Shown here in pieces: positions 1 to 8,760 of a stretch of DNA of 64,000 nt. The stretch covers positions 248,001 through 312,000 of the forward strand of contig CAVUJV010000033.1 in the NCBI GenBank assembly GCA_963741845.1, in the 5' to 3' direction. The DNA comes from Roseiarcus sp963741845 (lineage in GTDB: Bacteria; Pseudomonadota; Alphaproteobacteria; Rhizobiales; Beijerinckiaceae). How positions within the stretch are numbered: the stretch's first letter is position 1; each line of letters begins with the position of its first letter. The notes under the pieces are model-generated. The model saw only the letters and a program-made list of their open reading frames with translations. It had not been told where the DNA came from and ran no database searches. Made by a program: the position numbers and the translations under genes.

Positions 1-633
1 CTCTACAGCGAGTCGGCGCACCCCGGCCTCGTCGAGGACGTTCGGGCGATCGAGGTCGCGCCGATCAAGGATCGCTTCGGGCACTATTTCGTCGAGGACC
101 TGAGGTCCGCGCTCAACGGCACGGGCCAGCCGGTCACGCCGAAGTACAAACTTACGGCCAAGCTTTCGACCTCGCAGCAGACGCCGACCGTGAATACCGA
201 AATCGGCGTCGCCTCCTCGGCCACCGTGACGGGCGACGCGGATTTCACGCTGGTGCGGCTCTCCGACAACAAGGAAGTGTTCAAGGACAAGGCCACCGCG
301 GTAGCGGCCTACGATCGCACGACCCAGCGCTACGCGGCCATGCGGGCCGCCCGCGACGCCGAGATTCGCCTCTCCCGCGCCCTGGCGGACGAGGTTTCGC
401 TGCGCGTCGCCTCGAAGATCTCGACGCTTCCCCCGGCGCCCACGCCTTCCCCGCCGGCGAAACCGGCCACGGGTGCGAGGCCGCGGCTGCGAAACCGCCG
501 GCCTCTTCAACGACTCCGCCGGCCCCGTCGACTCCGCCAGATTCGTCGACACCCCCAGCCTCGCCAACTCCCATGTTCGGGCCGACCGGCCCCGACAATC
601 CGACGTGAGGCGCCTCGCCGGACTTGCGTTTGA
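1..633 (+). CDS. lptE: LptE-like LPS-assembly lipoprotein, 3' part
   Basis: The 5' end lies outside the window. The visible frame runs from base 1 and starts LYSESAHPGLVEDVRAIEV, followed by a PIKDRFGHYFVEDLRSALN segment and a TPKYKLTAKLS strand. This is the pattern of alphaproteobacterial LptE, the outer-membrane lipoprotein that plugs LptD and helps insert LPS. It includes the conserved YAAMRAARDAEIRLSRALADE helix. After about residue 150 the frame turns arginine-rich and ends at 633. Another frame instead gives a plausible Ala/Pro/Ser/Thr tail (KPPASSTTPPAPSTPP) ending in a TGA at 606-608, so a one-base shift near 440-476 is likely. The usual downstream neighbour holA is absent. Family call from recalled patterns. 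Confidence 0.68.
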   Translation, partial: LYSESAHPGLVEDVRAIEVAPIKDRFGHYFVEDLRSALNGTGQPVTPKYKLTAKLSTSQQTPTVNTEIGVASSATVTGDADFTLVRLSDNKEVFKDKATAVAAYDRTTQRYAAMRAARDAEIRLSRALADEVSLRVASKISTLPPAPTPSPPAKPATGARPRLRNRRPLQRLRRPRRLRQIRRHPQPRQLPCSGRPAPTIRREAPRRTCV

Positions 634-657
634 CGTCTTGGTCTTAGCCTGAGGACG

Positions 658-1605
658 ATGTTTCTCTACGGTCTCCAGCGGCTCGTGGTGTTCGTTGCGA
701 CGCTCGTCGTCGCTTCTCTCGTCGTCTTCGCCGTGATGAACATTCTCCCCGGCAATGCGGCGCAAACGATGCTCGGCGCGACCGCGACCCCGGAGGCCGT
801 CGCGGCGCTTGCGCACAAGCTCGGGCTCGATCAGCCGATTTACGTCCGCTACCTGCAATGGATCGGCGGCGCGTTGCGCGGCGATCTCGGCGTCTCTTAC
901 GCCTATGGCTCGCCGATCGGCCCGTTGATCGCCTCGAGCCTCGCCGTGAGCGGTCCGCTGGCCGTCATGGCGATGGCGCTCGCCGCCGTGATCGCGCTCG
1001 CCGCCGGGGTCTATGCGGCGGACCGGCGCGGCCGCGTGGGCGACGCGCTCGTCGTGGGCGCAAGCCAGGTCGGGCTCGCGGTGCCGAATTTCTGGCTTGC
1101 GATCCTGCTCGTGATCGTCTTCGCCGTCACTTTCCGGCTCGCGCCCGCGGGCGGCTTTCCGGGATGGAGCGACCCTTTGCGCGCAATCGGCGCGCTGATC
1201 CTGCCCGCCGTCTCGCTCGGCGTGGTGCAGGCCTCCATTCTGACGCGCGTAACGCGCTCATCGCTGATCGAGGCGCTGAACGAGGATTTCATGCGCACGG
1301 CCCGCGCGAAGGGCGTGTCGCGCCGCGCCGCGCTCTGGCGCCATGCGCTGCCGAACGCCCTTGTTCCGATTCTCACGATCATGGGCCTGCAGTTCGCCAA
1401 CCTCATCGCGGGCGCGATCGTGGTGGAGAACGTTTTCGTCCTGCCGGGGCTTGGGCGGCTCATGCTGCAGTCGATCTCGAACCGCGACACGCTGGTCGTC
1501 GAGAACGCGGTGATGCTGACCGCGATCATGGTGATCGGGCTCAATTTCGTCGTCGATCTCGTCTGCGCCGCGATCGACCCGCGCTTGAGGACCCAGGGCG
1601 CGTGA
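658..1605 (+). CDS. Peptide/nickel-type ABC transporter permease (DppB/OppB family)
   Basis: Inner-membrane permease of 315 residues, usual length for the DppB/GsiC family. The N-terminus has the typical first membrane helix followed by a periplasmic segment with VMNILPGNAAQTMLG and the LGLDQPIYVRYLQWIGGALRGDLG pattern shared by this family. The C-terminal half carries the EAA-type loop (MRTARAKGVSRRAALWRHALPNA), which docks onto the ATPase, then ENVFVLPGLGRL. It is the first gene of a plus-strand cluster with a second permease and two ATPases, so it should form half of the channel for a peptide or similar solute. Substrate cannot be told from sequence. Confidence 0.93.
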   Translation: MFLYGLQRLVVFVATLVVASLVVFAVMNILPGNAAQTMLGATATPEAVAALAHKLGLDQPIYVRYLQWIGGALRGDLGVSYAYGSPIGPLIASSLAVSGPLAVMAMALAAVIALAAGVYAADRRGRVGDALVVGASQVGLAVPNFWLAILLVIVFAVTFRLAPAGGFPGWSDPLRAIGALILPAVSLGVVQASILTRVTRSSLIEALNEDFMRTARAKGVSRRAALWRHALPNALVPILTIMGLQFANLIAGAIVVENVFVLPGLGRLMLQSISNRDTLVVENAVMLTAIMVIGLNFVVDLVCAAIDPRLRTQGA

Positions 1606-1616
1606 ACGCGAGGCGG

Positions 1617-2441
1617 ATGAGCATGGCGCGCGGAAGTCTCAGCCTGCGCCTCGGGATTGTGCTGACCGCAGGGCTCGTCCTGATGGCGGTCCTTTCCTAC
1701 GTGTGGACGCCCTATCCGCCGGCCGCGATCGACATTCCCCACAAGCTCGCCTCGCCATCGGCTGCGCATTGGTTCGGCACCGACAACCTTGGCCGCGACG
1801 TCGCCTCGCGCATCATTTCCGGCGCGCGCATCTCCATCCTGGTGGGCGTCGTGGCGGTCGGCATCGGGCTTGTCTTCGGCGTCATCGTCGGTCTTGTCGC
1901 GTCCTTCTGGGGAGGCGTGGTGGAAGACGCCGCGATGAAGCTCAGCGACTTCGTCTTCGCCTTTCCGGCGCTGCTCTCGGCGATCATGCTGACCTCGACC
2001 TACGGACCGGGCGTCGTCAACGCGATCATCGCCATCGGCATCTACAATGTGCCCATCATCGCCAAGATCACGCGCGCCACCGCCAATGGCGTGCTGGCGC
2101 GCGAATATGCGCTCGCCGCCCGCGCATGCGGCCGTGGGCCCTTCGCCATCGCTTTCGATCACGTGCTGCCGAATATCGCTCCGGCGCTGATCGTGCAGGC
2201 GACGATCCAGTTCGCCATCGCCATTCTCGCGGAGGCCGCGCTCTCCTATCTCGGCCTTGGCGCGCAGCCGCCGCAGGCCTCGTGGGGGCGGATGCTCGCG
2301 GAGGCGCAGGCGGCGCTCTACAACAAGCCTTCGCTCGCCATCTATCCGGGCGTGGCGATCGCGCTGAGCGTGCTTGGCCTCAACCTGCTCGGCGACGGGC
2401 TTCGCGACGCCCTCGATCCCAAGCTCAGGGGGCGGCGATGA
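1617..2441 (+). CDS. Peptide/nickel-type ABC transporter permease (DppC/OppC family)
   Basis: Second permease, about 275 residues. After one N-terminal helix comes the DppC-type motif HWFGTDNLGRDVASRIISGAR, then five more hydrophobic segments. The EAA-type loop is AREYALAARACGRGPFAIAFDHVLPN, and the end is GDGLRDALDPKLRGRR, typical of this family. I chose the ATG at 1617. A GTG at 1602, overlapping the stop of the upstream permease as GTGA, would add five residues and is nearly as likely because it would couple translation. The gene end overlaps the next start by four bases, so the genes form one operon. Confidence 0.92.
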   Translation: MSMARGSLSLRLGIVLTAGLVLMAVLSYVWTPYPPAAIDIPHKLASPSAAHWFGTDNLGRDVASRIISGARISILVGVVAVGIGLVFGVIVGLVASFWGGVVEDAAMKLSDFVFAFPALLSAIMLTSTYGPGVVNAIIAIGIYNVPIIAKITRATANGVLAREYALAARACGRGPFAIAFDHVLPNIAPALIVQATIQFAIAILAEAALSYLGLGAQPPQASWGRMLAEAQAALYNKPSLAIYPGVAIALSVLGLNLLGDGLRDALDPKLRGRR

Positions 2442-3418
2442 GCGCGCTCATCGAAGTCTCCGGCCTGTCGGTCGATGTGCTCACGCCCGCCGGCTACGAA
2501 CGCATCGTCACCGGCGTCGGCTTCGCGCTCGATGAGGGCGAGAGCCTCGGCGTCGTCGGTGAATCGGGTTCCGGCAAGACGATGACGGCGCTCGCCATCA
2601 TGGGCCTTCTGCCCGAAGGGGCGAGGGTTGGCGGCTCGATCCGCTTCGAAGGGCGCGACCTCGCAGGCCTGAGCGAGGACGAGATGCGGAAGCTTCGCGG
2701 CGACCGCATCGCCATGATCTTCCAGGAGCCGATGACGGCGCTGAACCCTTTGCTCCGCGTCGGCGATCAGGTGGGCGAGCCGCTCGTGCTTCACAGGGGA
2801 ATGAGCAGGGCGGCCGCCTTCGCGGAGGCGGTGAAGCTGCTCGGCCATGTGCGCCTCGCCGATCCCGAGCGCGCGGCGCGCTCCTATCCGTTCGGCCTGT
2901 CGGGCGGCGAGCGGCAGCGGGCGATGATCGCCATGGCGATCGGTTGTTCGCCGCGCCTCGTCATCGCGGACGAACCGACGACGGCGCTCGACGTGACGGT
3001 GCAGGCGCGCATCCTCGACCTGATCGACGGCCTGAGGGCGGAATCGCGGATGGCGCTTCTGCTCGTCAGTCACGACCTCGCGGTGATCGCGGAGCGTTGC
3101 GACCGCGTCGTCGTGATGTATGCCGGCGAGATCATGGAGAGCGGGCCGGTCAAGGCCGTGCTCCGCGAACCGCGCAACCCTTACACGCGCGCGCTGCTCG
3201 AAGCGCGGCCAGCCCCCGGCGCCGAGCCCGGCGCGAGGCTCAAGACCATTCCGGGCAGTCCGCCGCGTCATCGCGCCGCTGGCGGCGGCTGCCCCTTCGC
3301 AGGCCGCTGCGAATTGACCCTCGACATCTGCCGCACGACGCCGCCGCCCGAAATGACCTTCGGCGAGGGGCGCGTCTCGCGCTGCCACCGGGCGCGCGAA
3401 CTGGGGCGGGCGGCATGA
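2438..3418 (+). CDS. Peptide ABC transporter ATPase (DppD/OppD family)
   Basis: Cytoplasmic ATPase of 326 residues. It has Walker A GESGSGKT near residue 40, Q-loop IFQEPMTALNP, signature LSGGERQR, Walker B LVIADEPTTALDV and the H-loop VSHDLAV. The C-terminal oligopeptide-family extension is present, with PGSPPRHRAAGGGCPFAGRC, whose cysteines bind a metal cluster in some relatives. Start ATG overlaps the stop of the upstream permease (ATGA). The natural next start, another ATGA overlap at 3415, leads nowhere: an insert of about 530 bp now separates this gene from its partner ATPase. Confidence 0.94.
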   Translation: MSALIEVSGLSVDVLTPAGYERIVTGVGFALDEGESLGVVGESGSGKTMTALAIMGLLPEGARVGGSIRFEGRDLAGLSEDEMRKLRGDRIAMIFQEPMTALNPLLRVGDQVGEPLVLHRGMSRAAAFAEAVKLLGHVRLADPERAARSYPFGLSGGERQRAMIAMAIGCSPRLVIADEPTTALDVTVQARILDLIDGLRAESRMALLLVSHDLAVIAERCDRVVVMYAGEIMESGPVKAVLREPRNPYTRALLEARPAPGAEPGARLKTIPGSPPRHRAAGGGCPFAGRCELTLDICRTTPPPEMTFGEGRVSRCHRARELGRAA

Positions 3419-3950
3419 GCGCGGCGTCCGGGAGGGACCGGAGGGGCCGCGCCATGGCTGACGTTTGGCGCCGGTTTGCAGCGTCTTGCGGACGGATTGC
3501 CGACGCTTGCCCTACGAAAATGGGCGCTTTGCTGACGGTTTGGAGCGATAAAACGGCCTCAAAACCCGCCATTTCCTTCCGCGAATCGAGGCTTTTCAAG
3601 ACCTTGCGGCGCCATTTCCTTCCGACAGCGACCTCTGGCCAGCGCCAGGCGCCCGCGGATGACCCCGCAGGGCTTTGTGTCTCGCAGCCCGCCCGGTTCG
3701 TGGTTCGCCGGGCCGGGTTCAAGAACTCTCTGACATCGGGAGCGATCTTCTGTTTTGACGGCAAGATGGCAATCATAGCTGGAATATCAGAAAGTGTGAA
3801 GCTTTTGTCGACGCCTCTCGTTGGCCGCCGAGGCCGTGCGCCTCTTCGACGAGTCAAATCCTTCCTTGCGCCCAAAGAGCGCGGGGGAGCGAGACTGTCT
3901 GAAGGACGGTGGAGCGGGCGGAGCCACGCATGCGGTCTGGCGCAGGCCGC
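3419..3950 (+). other. 532-bp insert between the two ATPase genes, no convincing gene
   Basis: Peptide transporter operons normally have overlapping or tightly spaced ATPase genes, so this gap is unusual. It holds repeat copy A (3495-3624) and an AT-richer stretch around 3735-3810. A plus-strand frame from 3415 to 3954 is open for about 180 codons but shows no family resemblance and runs through the repeat. The sequence around 3412-3427 (GCATGAGCGCGGCGTC) closely matches the region around the next gene's start at 3949-3964 (GCATGAGCGCGACGCC). This looks as if material was inserted at, and duplicated, the original ATGA junction. Confidence 0.6.
3495..3624 (-). repeat. Dispersed 130-bp repeat, copy A
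   Basis: Copy A of the four-copy family. Read on the minus strand it starts CGGAAGGAAATGG at 3624 and repeats a similar purine-rich box 43 bases later (complement of 3569-3581). The downstream frame gives the shared string LKSLDSRKEMAGF, then a divergent stretch with LSL at residues 8-10 and FVG at 19-21 of the 25-codon frame. The stop found at 25 codons in copies B and D is absent here, because ATC stands in its place at 3495-3497. It lies in the insert of the transporter operon, antisense to the flanking genes. Confidence 0.75.
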
Positions 3951-4926
3951 ATGAGCGCGACGCCGCTTCTCGAAGTCGCCGACGTGGCCAAGGCCTATCG
4001 CCTGCCGCGCCCGAACCTGTTTGCGCCGCACGGGCGACGGCCTGCGCTGAAGGGCGTGAGCTTTTCGGTCGCGCCCGGCAAATCCTTCGGAATCGTGGGC
4101 GAGTCGGGCTCCGGCAAATCCACGCTCGCACGTATTGCGCTGGCCCTCGACAGGCCGGATTCGGGCGCGGTGCGGCTCGAAGGTCGGTCGTTGTTCGATC
4201 TTCCGTCGCGCGAATTGCGCGCCATGCGCGCGCACATGCAGATGATCTTCCAGGATCCTTACGGCTCCCTCGATCCACGGCAGAGAGTCGAGAGGATCGT
4301 CGCCGAACCTCTGCTCGCTCAGGGCGGAACGGGCAGGGCAGGCCGGCGCGACCGCGTCGCCGCCTCGCTGGAGGCGGTCGGGCTCAGCGCCTCAGACGCC
4401 CAAAAATACCCGCACGAATTCTCGGGCGGCCAGCGGCAGCGAATCGCGATCGCGCGCGCGCTCATCACGCGGCCGAAGCTCGTCGTCGCCGACGAGCCGG
4501 TCTCGGCCCTCGACGTCTCGGTGCAGGCGCAGGTGCTGAACCTGATGCGGGACCTCGAACGCGACGAGGGCGTGACTTTCCTGCTGATCAGCCACGACCT
4601 CGGGGTGGTCGCCCACATCTGCCGAACGACGGCGGTGCTCTATCGCGGCCGGATCGTCGAGATCGGCCCGACGCGGGCGCTCTTCTCGGCGCCGGCGCAC
4701 CCTTACACGCGCGAACTGGTCGATGCGACGCCGCGTCTCGACCGCCGGACTCCAGCCGCGGCCGCGCCCATCCCGGCGGCGTCTGCGATCTGAATGCGAC
4801 GACTTCGGCTGCGATTATGCGCCGCGCTGCGCCTTTGCGCGGGAGCAATGCCGGGCGCGCGCGCCCGAACTCGATCCTGTCGCCGGAGGGGCGCGCCGCG
4901 CCGCCTGCTTCTTCCCGCTCGCCTGA
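3951..4926 (+). CDS. Peptide ABC transporter ATPase (DppF/OppF family), frameshifted near its end
   Basis: Partner ATPase of the upstream one. Walker A is GESGSGKS, signature FSGGQRQR, Walker B LVVADEPVSALDV and H-loop ISHDLGV. The DppF-type IFQDPYGSLDPRQRV follows the Q-loop. The continuous frame stops at 4793, but the expected cysteine-rich C-terminus (YAPRCAFAREQC, then a final ACFFPLA) continues in the next frame to a TGA at 4926. This implies one extra base near 4780-4796, most likely an assembly error. With it removed the protein is about 325 residues, normal for the family. I chose ATG 3951 (MSATPLLEV) over upstream starts at 3909 and 3930. Confidence 0.9.
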
Positions 4927-5019
4927 GAGCGCGACTTCCTTATCCGCTTCGCTGGTCGTCCTCCGCGTCGTGTCCGATCGTCTGCGTCGCCAAGTAATCC
5001 GCGCACGGCGTTGGCGTTA

Positions 5020-5067
5020 AGTACCGTGACAATACTTGCCATACGTTGTATATAACATAATATAACG
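5020..5067 (+). promoter_or_regulatory. Candidate promoter/operator ahead of the molybdenum hydroxylase genes
   Basis: This is a sharply AT-rich patch in GC-rich surroundings, 110-160 bases before the 2Fe-2S subunit gene. At 5044-5067 an imperfect palindrome has outer arms CGTT and AACG and inner arms TAT and ATA around an 8-base centre, of the size bound by TetR- or GntR-type repressors. GTGACA at 5026-5031 and GTATAT at 5048-5053 are spaced 16 bases apart and could be -35 and -10 boxes. The rest of the 250-bp gap (4927-5176) shows nothing clear. Regulator and function are inference. Confidence 0.35.
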
Positions 5068-5176
5068 ACATTCGTGATTTGCCTAGACTCGCCTTCGGTC
5101 GTAAGTTTCTGCCGCCGCCAAGAGGAGCCGGGAAATTGAGCGGCGCTCTGTCAATAGGCTCCCACAGGGAGGTTAC

Positions 5177-5626
5177 ATGCTCACTCTCGAAGTTAATGGC
5201 CAGAGCCACACCTTCGATGGCGATCCCTCGATGCCACTGCTCTGGTATCTGCGCGACGAGCTTGGACTGACGGGGACGAAATTCGGCTGCGGCGTCGCCG
5301 CCTGCGGCGCCTGCACAGTCCATCTCAATGGCGACGCGATTCGTTCCTGCGTGACGTCGGTCAGCGACGCTTCAGGCAAGTCCATCACCACGATCGAGGG
5401 TCTCGATCCTGAAGGAGCCCATCCGGTTCAGAAGGCCTGGCGCGACCTCAATGTGCCGCAATGCGGATACTGCCAGGCCGGGCAGATCATGCAGGCTGCC
5501 GCGCTCCTGAAACAGACGCCGCACCCGAAAGACTCCGACATCGACACCGCGATGTACAGCAACCTCTGCCGTTGCGGCACGTACCAGCGCATTCGCGCCG
5601 CCATCAAGCAAGCCGCGGGAGCGTGA
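5177..5626 (+). CDS. 2Fe-2S subunit of a molybdenum hydroxylase (IorA-like)
   Basis: Protein of 149 residues with two [2Fe-2S] modules. The N-terminal plant-ferredoxin type cluster is bound by GCGVAACGACTVHLNG and a later cysteine (AIRSC). The C-terminal helical cluster is bound by CGYCQAGQ and NLCRCGTY. This is the small subunit of two-subunit xanthine-oxidase-family enzymes such as isoquinoline 1-oxidoreductase or membrane-linked aldehyde dehydrogenases. It passes electrons from the molybdopterin subunit encoded one base downstream to an acceptor, often cytochrome c. An AT-rich promoter region precedes it. Confidence 0.93.
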   Translation: MLTLEVNGQSHTFDGDPSMPLLWYLRDELGLTGTKFGCGVAACGACTVHLNGDAIRSCVTSVSDASGKSITTIEGLDPEGAHPVQKAWRDLNVPQCGYCQAGQIMQAAALLKQTPHPKDSDIDTAMYSNLCRCGTYQRIRAAIKQAAGA

Positions 5627-5627
5627 C

Positions 5628-7943
5628 ATGACCAAGCTCGTTCGTGATCTTGCCATCGCCGGCATCGAGAATGTGAGCCGCCGATCGCTCCTCAAGGGCA
5701 TTGTCGCGACCGGCGGGCTCGTGCTCGCGGTCAAGATCGTTCCGCCGACGCCGGCCCGCGCCGACGCCCCGAAATGGGGCGCGGACGGAATGCCGCACGG
5801 GACCGTGAACGACCCGCGGGTCTTCGTCGCAATCGCGCCCGACGGGACGGTGACCATCGTCTGCCATCGCTCCGAAATGGGGCAGGGCGTGCGGACCGGC
5901 ATGCCGCTGATCGTCGCCGACGAACTGGAGGCGGATTGGGCGCGCGTGAAGGTCGCGCAGGCGCCCGGCGATGAAGTCAAGTACGGCAATCAGGACACCG
6001 ACGGGTCGCGTTCGACCCGGCATTTCATGAAGCCGATGCGCCAGGCCGGCGCCGCCGCTCGCATGATGCTGGAGGAAGCCGCGGCCAAACAATGGGGCGT
6101 CCCGGTTTCCGACGTCGAGGCGAAGAACCACCAGGTCGTTCAGAAATCGACCGGCAAGACACTCGGCTATGGCGAACTCGCCGCCGCCGCGGCCGGGATG
6201 GATCCGCCTCCTGCCGACAAGCTCAAGCTTAAGGACCCTTCCCAGTTCCGTTACATCGGCAAGGAGGGAACCAATATCGTCGATGGCTTCGACATCACGA
6301 CCGGACGCGCCATATACGGGCAGGACGTCCGTCTGCCGGGCCAGAAATACGCCGTCATCGCACGGCCGCCCGTGGTGGGCGGCAAGGTCGTTTCCTACGA
6401 TGCGACGGCGGCGAAGAAAGTCCCGGGCGTCATCGGGATCGTCGAGATCCCGGCGCCGCCGACGCCTTCCGTCTTCCTGCCGCTCGGGGGCGTGGCGGTC
6501 GTCGCCGACAACACCTGGGCGGCGATCCAGGGCCGCGACGCGCTGAAGATCGTCTGGGACGACGGCCCGAACGCATCTTATGACTCCAAGGCCTTCCGCG
6601 AGGCGATGGAAGCCACCGCGAAGCAGCCGGGCGTTGTCTTGCGCAGCGCAGGCGACGCGGCAAGCGCCCTTTCGTCCGCCGACAAGAAGGTCGAAGCCGA
6701 GTATTACATCCCGCATCTTGCGCATGCGACGATGGAGCCGCCCTCCGCAACGGCTCGCATCGTCGACGGAAAGGCGGAAGTCTGGACCAGCGTGCAAAGT
6801 CCGCAGGCCGCGCACGATCTGGTGTCGAAGGTTCTCGGCATCGCGCCCGAGAATGTCACGGTGCATGTGACGCTTCTGGGCGGCGGCTTCGGCCGGAAGT
6901 CGAAGCCCGACTATGTGGTCGAGGCGGCGCTCGTCTCGAAGGGCATGGGCGGGGCGCCGGTGAAGGTCGTGTGGACCCGCGAGGACGACATCCACAGCGG
7001 CTTCTTCCATACGGTGTCGGTCGAGCGGATCGAAGCGGGGCTGGACAAGGATGGCAAGGCGGTCGCGTGGCGCCACAACAGCGTCGCGCCAACGATCATG
7101 TCGACCTTCATGCCGGACCCGAAGCACGAGGCGAACTGGGAGGCCGGCATGGGCCTCACGGACATGCCGTTCGACATCAGGAACGTGAGCATCGAGAACG
7201 GCGAGGCCGCGGCGCACGCCCGGATCGGCTGGTTCCGGTCGGTCTCGAACATTCCGCATGCCTTTGCGATCCAGAGCTTCGCCGCCGAGATGGCTGCGGC
7301 GGCGGGCAAGGATCAGCGCGAGTACCTCCTCGAACTGATCGGCCCGGCCCGGATACTCGACGTTCCGACGACGGTGAAGGGCTTCTGGGACTATGGAGAG
7401 AATCCGGAGGTCTATCCGCTCGACACCGGCAGGCTCAGGAAGGTCACCGAGCTCGTAACGGAGAAGGCGGGCTGGGGCCGCGACATGCCCAAGGGACATG
7501 GCCTCGGCCTTGCGGCGCACCGGAGCTTCGTGACCTATGTCGCGGCGGTGGTCGAAGCCGCGGTCGATGAAAAGGGCAACGTCACGATCCCGCGCGTCGA
7601 CATCGCCGTCGACTGCGGGCCGATCGTCAATCCGGACCGTGTGCGCGCTCAGATGGAGGGCGCCGCGATCATGGGGCTGAGCCTCGCCATGAAGAGCGAG
7701 ATCACCTTCCAGAAGGGCAGGGTCCAGCAGAACAACTACGACGATTACGAGGTCTTGCGGATCAGCGAAGCGCCGCGCGAGACGCATGTCTATATCGTCC
7801 CGCACGGATTCGACGTCATGCCGGGCGGCGTGGGCGAGCCGGGCGTGCCGCCGATTGCGCCGGCGCTCTTGAATGCGATCTATGCCGCGACGGGCAAGCG
7901 CATCCGGTCGTTGCCGATCGGCCAGCAACTTCTGAGGGCCTAG
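5628..7943 (+). CDS. Molybdopterin-binding subunit of a xanthine-oxidase-family hydroxylase (IorB-like)
   Basis: Large catalytic subunit, 771 residues. A twin-arginine signal (SRRSLLKG, then a hydrophobic stretch ending in ARADA) predicts export of the folded complex to the periplasm, with the small subunit carried along. Family landmarks are EMGQGVRTGMPLIVADEL, the cofactor loop TLLGGGFGRKSKPDY, and the GVGEPGVPPIAPA segment holding the catalytic glutamate. The fused, FAD-less, periplasmic arrangement matches isoquinoline 1-oxidoreductase and related aldehyde oxidoreductases. The substrate is not determined. No XdhC-type maturation gene is in the window. Confidence 0.92.
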   Translation: MTKLVRDLAIAGIENVSRRSLLKGIVATGGLVLAVKIVPPTPARADAPKWGADGMPHGTVNDPRVFVAIAPDGTVTIVCHRSEMGQGVRTGMPLIVADELEADWARVKVAQAPGDEVKYGNQDTDGSRSTRHFMKPMRQAGAAARMMLEEAAAKQWGVPVSDVEAKNHQVVQKSTGKTLGYGELAAAAAGMDPPPADKLKLKDPSQFRYIGKEGTNIVDGFDITTGRAIYGQDVRLPGQKYAVIARPPVVGGKVVSYDATAAKKVPGVIGIVEIPAPPTPSVFLPLGGVAVVADNTWAAIQGRDALKIVWDDGPNASYDSKAFREAMEATAKQPGVVLRSAGDAASALSSADKKVEAEYYIPHLAHATMEPPSATARIVDGKAEVWTSVQSPQAAHDLVSKVLGIAPENVTVHVTLLGGGFGRKSKPDYVVEAALVSKGMGGAPVKVVWTREDDIHSGFFHTVSVERIEAGLDKDGKAVAWRHNSVAPTIMSTFMPDPKHEANWEAGMGLTDMPFDIRNVSIENGEAAAHARIGWFRSVSNIPHAFAIQSFAAEMAAAAGKDQREYLLELIGPARILDVPTTVKGFWDYGENPEVYPLDTGRLRKVTELVTEKAGWGRDMPKGHGLGLAAHRSFVTYVAAVVEAAVDEKGNVTIPRVDIAVDCGPIVNPDRVRAQMEGAAIMGLSLAMKSEITFQKGRVQQNNYDDYEVLRISEAPRETHVYIVPHGFDVMPGGVGEPGVPPIAPALLNAIYAATGKRIRSLPIGQQLLRA

Positions 7944-8107
7944 ACGAGGACCGCGAAAGGCGGGCCGGATCCCGGCCTGCCTGAGCGCCTGTCCGATTTT
8001 TCGGGATCGTCCTCTTGCGGGCGGGGCGGACCACGCCAATCTGACAAGGGCTCGAGCGACCGGCGCCGTCGGCGCCGGCCTCTTGCGCACGCAATGGAGG
8101 CTCTTTG

Positions 8108-8626
8108 ATGGGCACGGCGGATAACACCTATGGCGCGCGGGAGTTTGGACCCGCCGAATGGGAGAATGCGCGTTGGCGTCGTCGTGGCGGGTCGCGCTGG
8201 AGCCCGTTCGAGATCATCGCCATGGTTCTTGGTTTCATCGTGTTCTGGCCGATCGGCCTCGCCATCCTGTTCTACAAGGGCTGGCAGCACCGCTACGGCG
8301 GACCCGATCTCCAGACTCTGGCTTCGAACAAGTTTCAGGAGGCGCGGTCGATGATGGCGTCCAATTCGTCCTGGGGCGTCTGGCGCTGCGGCGCGGCGCG
8401 GAGCGCCAGGAGCTTCTACACGCCGGCGAGCGGCAACGCCGCGTTCGACGAGTGGCGGAGCGCCGAGCTTGCGCGCCTCGACGAGGAGCGCCGCAAGCTT
8501 GACGAAGCGCAGCGCGATTTCGCGGAATATGTCGACGCGATCCGTCGCGCCAAGGACCGCGAGGAGTTCGACCGCTTCATGGCCGAGCGGCGCAATCGCC
8601 CCGCCGGCGGAGCGCAGGCTTCGTAA
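8108..8626 (+). CDS. DUF2852 family membrane-anchored protein
   Basis: About 172 residues. After an acidic/aromatic N-terminus there is one strong hydrophobic segment (FEIIAMVLGFIVFWPIGLAI) followed by FYKGW, then a variable stretch. A charged helical C-terminus has ELARLDEERRKLDEAQRDF and ends in FDRFMAERRNR. This is the layout of the DUF2852 family, widespread in Alphaproteobacteria and of unknown function. The ATG at 8108 has GGAGG about eight bases upstream. A TTG three bases earlier is less likely. It stands alone between the hydroxylase genes and a terminator. Confidence 0.85.
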   Translation: MGTADNTYGAREFGPAEWENARWRRRGGSRWSPFEIIAMVLGFIVFWPIGLAILFYKGWQHRYGGPDLQTLASNKFQEARSMMASNSSWGVWRCGAARSARSFYTPASGNAAFDEWRSAELARLDEERRKLDEAQRDFAEYVDAIRRAKDREEFDRFMAERRNRPAGGAQAS

Positions 8627-8654
8627 AGTCGCCCGACCTTCCGGTTGGACATGG

Positions 8655-8697
8655 GATCCCCTCTTCCGCTCGCGCGGGGGAGGGGATTCTTGTTCTT
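8655..8697 (+). terminator. Rho-independent terminator after the DUF2852 gene
   Basis: ATCCCCTC at 8656-8663 pairs with GAGGGGAT at 8681-8688. The inner bases TTCCGC and GCGGGG add a wobble-containing stem around a short loop, and TTCTTGTTCTT follows. It lies 30 bases past the stop codon and well before the next start at 8761. Confidence 0.75.
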
Positions 8698-8760
8698 GAC
8701 GGTTTCTCCCGCTCCGGTGGTATCGTAAGGCGCAACTTCACGCGCTGGAGCGTTTTCAAT

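Noticed and set aside
3415..3954. 180-codon plus-strand frame in the transporter insert, starting at the ATGA overlap
   Set aside because: No family resemblance. It crosses repeat copy A on its non-conserved strand and changes composition repeatedly.
5604..8090. 828-codon minus-strand frame opposite the hydroxylase genes
   Set aside because: Its composition (Arg, His, Asp-rich) is that of an antisense shadow in GC-rich DNA, and the plus strand has complete recognised genes.
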